Source: Novosphingobium sp. SCN 66-18 (lineage in GTDB: Bacteria > Pseudomonadota > Alphaproteobacteria > Sphingomonadales > Sphingomonadaceae). From it: a stretch of 64,000 bases of DNA. The position numbers were made by a program, and so were the translations under genes. Under the pieces are notes generated by a model that was given only the letters and a program-made list of their open reading frames with translations, had not been told where the DNA came from and made no database searches. Positions 61,829-64,000 of this stretch are shown here, one piece after another; positions within the stretch are counted from its first letter, which is position 1; every line of letters begins with the position of its first letter. Location of the stretch: the NCBI GenBank assembly GCA_001725355.1, contig MEGD01000029.1:22456-86455 (forward strand). The letters run 5' to 3'.

Positions 61829-63827
61829 AGCGCTCGATACCGGCTTCGCGATCCGCCTCGGCGGAACCACCATCCTGTCGCACGCGGCAGGGGCGCCCTG
61901 CATCGCGGTGGGGCGGGGGCAGGCGCATGTGGCCGCGCGCCGGGGGCATTTCGATGTCTCGCAGAGCGATGTCGAACGGATCGTGCTGGCCCATGCCGAG
62001 GCCGATGGTGACCGCATTCGGCTGGCCGAGCACCCGGGAGGCCCCTGGCTGCTCGAACTCACCGTTTCCATCACCGGCGACGATGCCGTGGTCGCGCTTA
62101 AGGCGCTGGATCCCACGCTCAACCGGCTGTGGCTGCGCGTGCCGGCCGAGGCGGACGAACACGTCTGGGGCGGTGGCGAGCAGTTTTCCTATTTCGACCT
62201 GCGCGGCCGCCATTTCCCGCTGTGGAGTTCCGAACCCGGCGTCGGCCGCGATCCCGAAGCGAAGCTTTTCCAGCAGGTGGAGGCGCTCTCCAAGGGCGGC
62301 GGTGGCACCTATGCCCACACGAACTACCCGCAACCGACCTTCATCAGCTCGCGCCGCTATGCGCTGCACATCGACAGCTATGCCTACGCCGCGTTCGATT
62401 TTCGCGACGACGCCTTCCACGAGGTCGAGGTGTGGGAGATTCCCGCCCGGATCGAACTGTGGGTGCGGCCGCGCTTTGCCGGCATCGTCTCGGCGCTGGC
62501 GGATCGCTTTGGCAAGCAGCCGCCCTTGCCCGAATGGCTCTACAAGGGCGCGGTGATCGGGCTGAAGGACGGCGCGGAGAGCTTCGCGCGGCTCAAGCGC
62601 TTTGAGGAGGCCGGCGTTGCCGTCTCTGGCCTGTGGTGCGAGGACTGGGTGGGGCTGCGCATCACCAGTTTCGGCAACCGGCTGTTCTGGGACTGGAAGT
62701 GGAACGCCGAACGCTATCCCGACCTGCCCCGCTATATCGCCGAACTGCGCGAGCGCGACATTCGCTTCCTGGGCTATGTGAATCCCTACCTCGCGGTCGA
62801 CGGGGAACTTTATGCCGAAGCGGCGGAGCAGGGCTATCTCGTCATGCGGCCCGATGCGGACGAGCCCTATGTCATCGACTTCGGCGAGTTCGAGTGCGGC
62901 CACGTCGATTTCACCAATCCGGCGGCGGCCGACTGGTTCGCCGATGTCGTGATCGGCCGCAACATGCTCGATTTCGGGCTGTCCGGCTGGATGGCCGATT
63001 TCGGCGAATACCTGCCCGTCGATGTCCGCCTGGCCAATGGCGAAAGCGGGATGACCGCGCACAACCGCTGGCCGGCGCTGTGGGGTGAGGTCAACGCGAA
63101 AGGCGTCGCCGGGCGCGGCAGGACCGGTGACGTGATGTTCTTCATGCGATCGGGCGCGGCGGGCGTGCAGCGGCATTGCCCGATGCTGTGGGCCGGTGAT
63201 CAGGCGGTGGACTTCAGCCGGCACGACGGGATCGGCACGGTGATCTGCGCCGCGCTGTCCGCCGGCCTGACCGGCAACGCGCACCATCACAGCGACGCCG
63301 GCGGCTATACCAGCCTGTTCGACACCACGCGCACCCCGGAACTGGCGATGCGCTGGGCGGAAATGGCGGCCTTCACCGCGATGATCCGCACGCACGAAGG
63401 CAACCGGCCGCGCACCAATACCCAGTACGACGACACCCCCGAACTGCTCGCCCATTTCGCGCGGATGACGCGCATCTACGCGCATCTCGCGCCCTATCTG
63501 CGCAAGGTGTCGCACGAAGCGGCGGAAACCGGATTGCCGGTGCAGCGTCCGCTGTTCCTGCATTTCGAGGACGACCCGCAAACCTACGCCATCCAGACCG
63601 CCTATCTCCTCGGCCCCGATCTGCTGGTTGCGCCGGTGATCGAGCAGGGGCTGCAGGACCGGACCGCCTATCTGCCCGCCGGCACCGACTGGGTGCATGT
63701 GTGGAGTGGTGAACATCACGCCGGGGGAAGGGACGTGACCGTGCCCTCGCCCTTCGGCCAGCCGCCGGTATTCTATCGCGCGGGCGCGGCGGAGGCCGAT
63801 CTGTTTGCCGCGCTCGCGATGCTCTGA
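61818..63827 (+). CDS. yihQ: Sulfoquinovosidase (GH31, KERWY type)
   Basis: 669 residues. It aligns by eye along its length with E. coli YihQ (GGGEQFSYFDLRG, LPEWLYKGAVIGLK, MADFGEYLP, WAGDQAVDFS, HHSDAGGY, RTHEGNRP, RPLFLHFEDD). The catalytic nucleophile is D394 (WMADFGEY) and acid/base D461 (WAGDQ). The sulfonate- and sugar-binding set reads K250, E275, R288, W291, Y497: R288-L-F-W291 corresponds to R301/W304 of YihQ, and K/E replace the two glutamines as in the Agrobacterium enzyme. It hydrolyses sulfoquinovosyl glycerol or glycolipid to sulfoquinovose. No signal peptide is present, so it is cytosolic. Confidence 0.93.
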   Translation: MAPKALDTGFAIRLGGTTILSHAAGAPCIAVGRGQAHVAARRGHFDVSQSDVERIVLAHAEADGDRIRLAEHPGGPWLLELTVSITGDDAVVALKALDPTLNRLWLRVPAEADEHVWGGGEQFSYFDLRGRHFPLWSSEPGVGRDPEAKLFQQVEALSKGGGGTYAHTNYPQPTFISSRRYALHIDSYAYAAFDFRDDAFHEVEVWEIPARIELWVRPRFAGIVSALADRFGKQPPLPEWLYKGAVIGLKDGAESFARLKRFEEAGVAVSGLWCEDWVGLRITSFGNRLFWDWKWNAERYPDLPRYIAELRERDIRFLGYVNPYLAVDGELYAEAAEQGYLVMRPDADEPYVIDFGEFECGHVDFTNPAAADWFADVVIGRNMLDFGLSGWMADFGEYLPVDVRLANGESGMTAHNRWPALWGEVNAKGVAGRGRTGDVMFFMRSGAAGVQRHCPMLWAGDQAVDFSRHDGIGTVICAALSAGLTGNAHHHSDAGGYTSLFDTTRTPELAMRWAEMAAFTAMIRTHEGNRPRTNTQYDDTPELLAHFARMTRIYAHLAPYLRKVSHEAAETGLPVQRPLFLHFEDDPQTYAIQTAYLLGPDLLVAPVIEQGLQDRTAYLPAGTDWVHVWSGEHHAGGRDVTVPSPFGQPPVFYRAGAAEADLFAALAML

Positions 63828-63843
63828 TCAAGTGGAGCTGTCG

Positions 63844-63986
63844 GGTGGCGTGGACAAATCCCGGCATGGCCGGAGCGGCAGCTATCTGGCATTTTTCCGT
63901 GGGAGCGGCCATTCCGGACACGACGCGGTTGCGGACTTTGAACCCAAGCAATCCCGCTCGTCCTGAGCTTGTCGAAGGACGCCCGC
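63844..63986. repeat. Dispersed repeat copies at the right edge
   Basis: Two short repeats already seen at the left of the window recur here: GGTGGCGTGGACAAAT (63844-63859), 15 of 16 bases identical to the ends of the inverted repeat at 6370-6530, and CCTGAGCTTGTCGAAGGA within 63955-63986, the REP-like core of 208-315. The 173 bp from the sulfoquinovosidase stop to the window end contain no supported gene. Confidence 0.75.
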
Positions 63987-64000
63987 GGTGCTGGCCTTGT

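Noticed and set aside
61515-63719. A 734-codon minus-strand reading opposite the sulfoquinovosidase
   Set aside because: Antisense to a protein with full GH31 signatures; no recognisable motif in the reverse reading.

Overview
The window looks like a chromosomal segment of a high-GC alphaproteobacterium of the Sphingomonadaceae (Novosphingobium/Sphingobium type). Support: strong G/C third-position bias, TonB-dependent receptor uptake, an MmcB-family repair nuclease, a D-mannonate dehydratase whose metal and catalytic residues fall at D210/H212/E236/E262 as in the Novosphingobium enzyme, and a mobilisation module (DUF736, DUF2493, TraD, MobF TraA) of the kind carried by sphingomonad plasmids and islands. 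All statements rest on reading the sequence; no searches were run.

Layout. (1) 1-16.8 kb, core chromosome: 3'-truncated nadC, a LytTR two-component system, an HD protein, an esterase / M48 protease / DsbA-like operon, a PAS_5-like protein, a CoA lyase / MFS pair, a sterol desaturase / DUF2141 pair, a DEAD-box helicase, an M20 peptidase, and a TMEM165/GDT1 Mn exporter gene preceded by a yybP-ykoY manganese riboswitch. (2) 16.9-44.8 kb, an accessory island at tRNA-Arg(CCG): a broken tRNA copy and an intact one at the left edge, a DUF932 gene split in two by a segment carrying a four-gene Tn554-like tyrosine-recombinase operon, an S1/P1-nuclease-like / patatin / metallo-beta-lactamase cargo operon, two damaged genes, a mobilisation module (DUF736, DUF2493, ribbon-helix-helix protein, TraD, MobF relaxase, lytic transglycosylase), then a frameshifted AlpA gene and a multiply broken P4-type integrase. 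The island looks mobilisable in origin but its own integrase is dead. (3) 44.9-53.5 kb, a hexuronate catabolic locus: GH31 glycosidase, ExuT-like transporter and ManD on one strand; a GntR/FCD regulator, UxaC and UxuB on the other.

(4) 53.5-63.8 kb, the most interesting region: a predicted sulfoquinovose (plant/cyanobacterial sulfolipid headgroup) utilisation locus. A GH31 enzyme carries the complete K-E-R-W-Y recognition set of Agrobacterium-type sulfoquinovosidases plus both catalytic aspartates. On the opposite strand lie an SsuD/SmoC-like flavin monooxygenase, an aldo-keto reductase suited to reducing 6-oxo-glucose to glucose, and a PhyH-type Fe/2-oxoglutarate dioxygenase. A LysR regulator sits between the arms; a TonB-dependent receptor and an acyl-CoA ligase precede the sulfoquinovosidase. 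The inferred scheme is outer-membrane uptake of a sulfolipid or its glycoside, release of sulfoquinovose, oxygenolytic C-S cleavage to sulfite and 6-oxo-glucose, and reduction to glucose. Having both a flavin-type and an iron-type candidate desulfonating oxygenase in one locus, with a TonB receptor and a fatty-acid ligase, is an arrangement I do not recognise as described.
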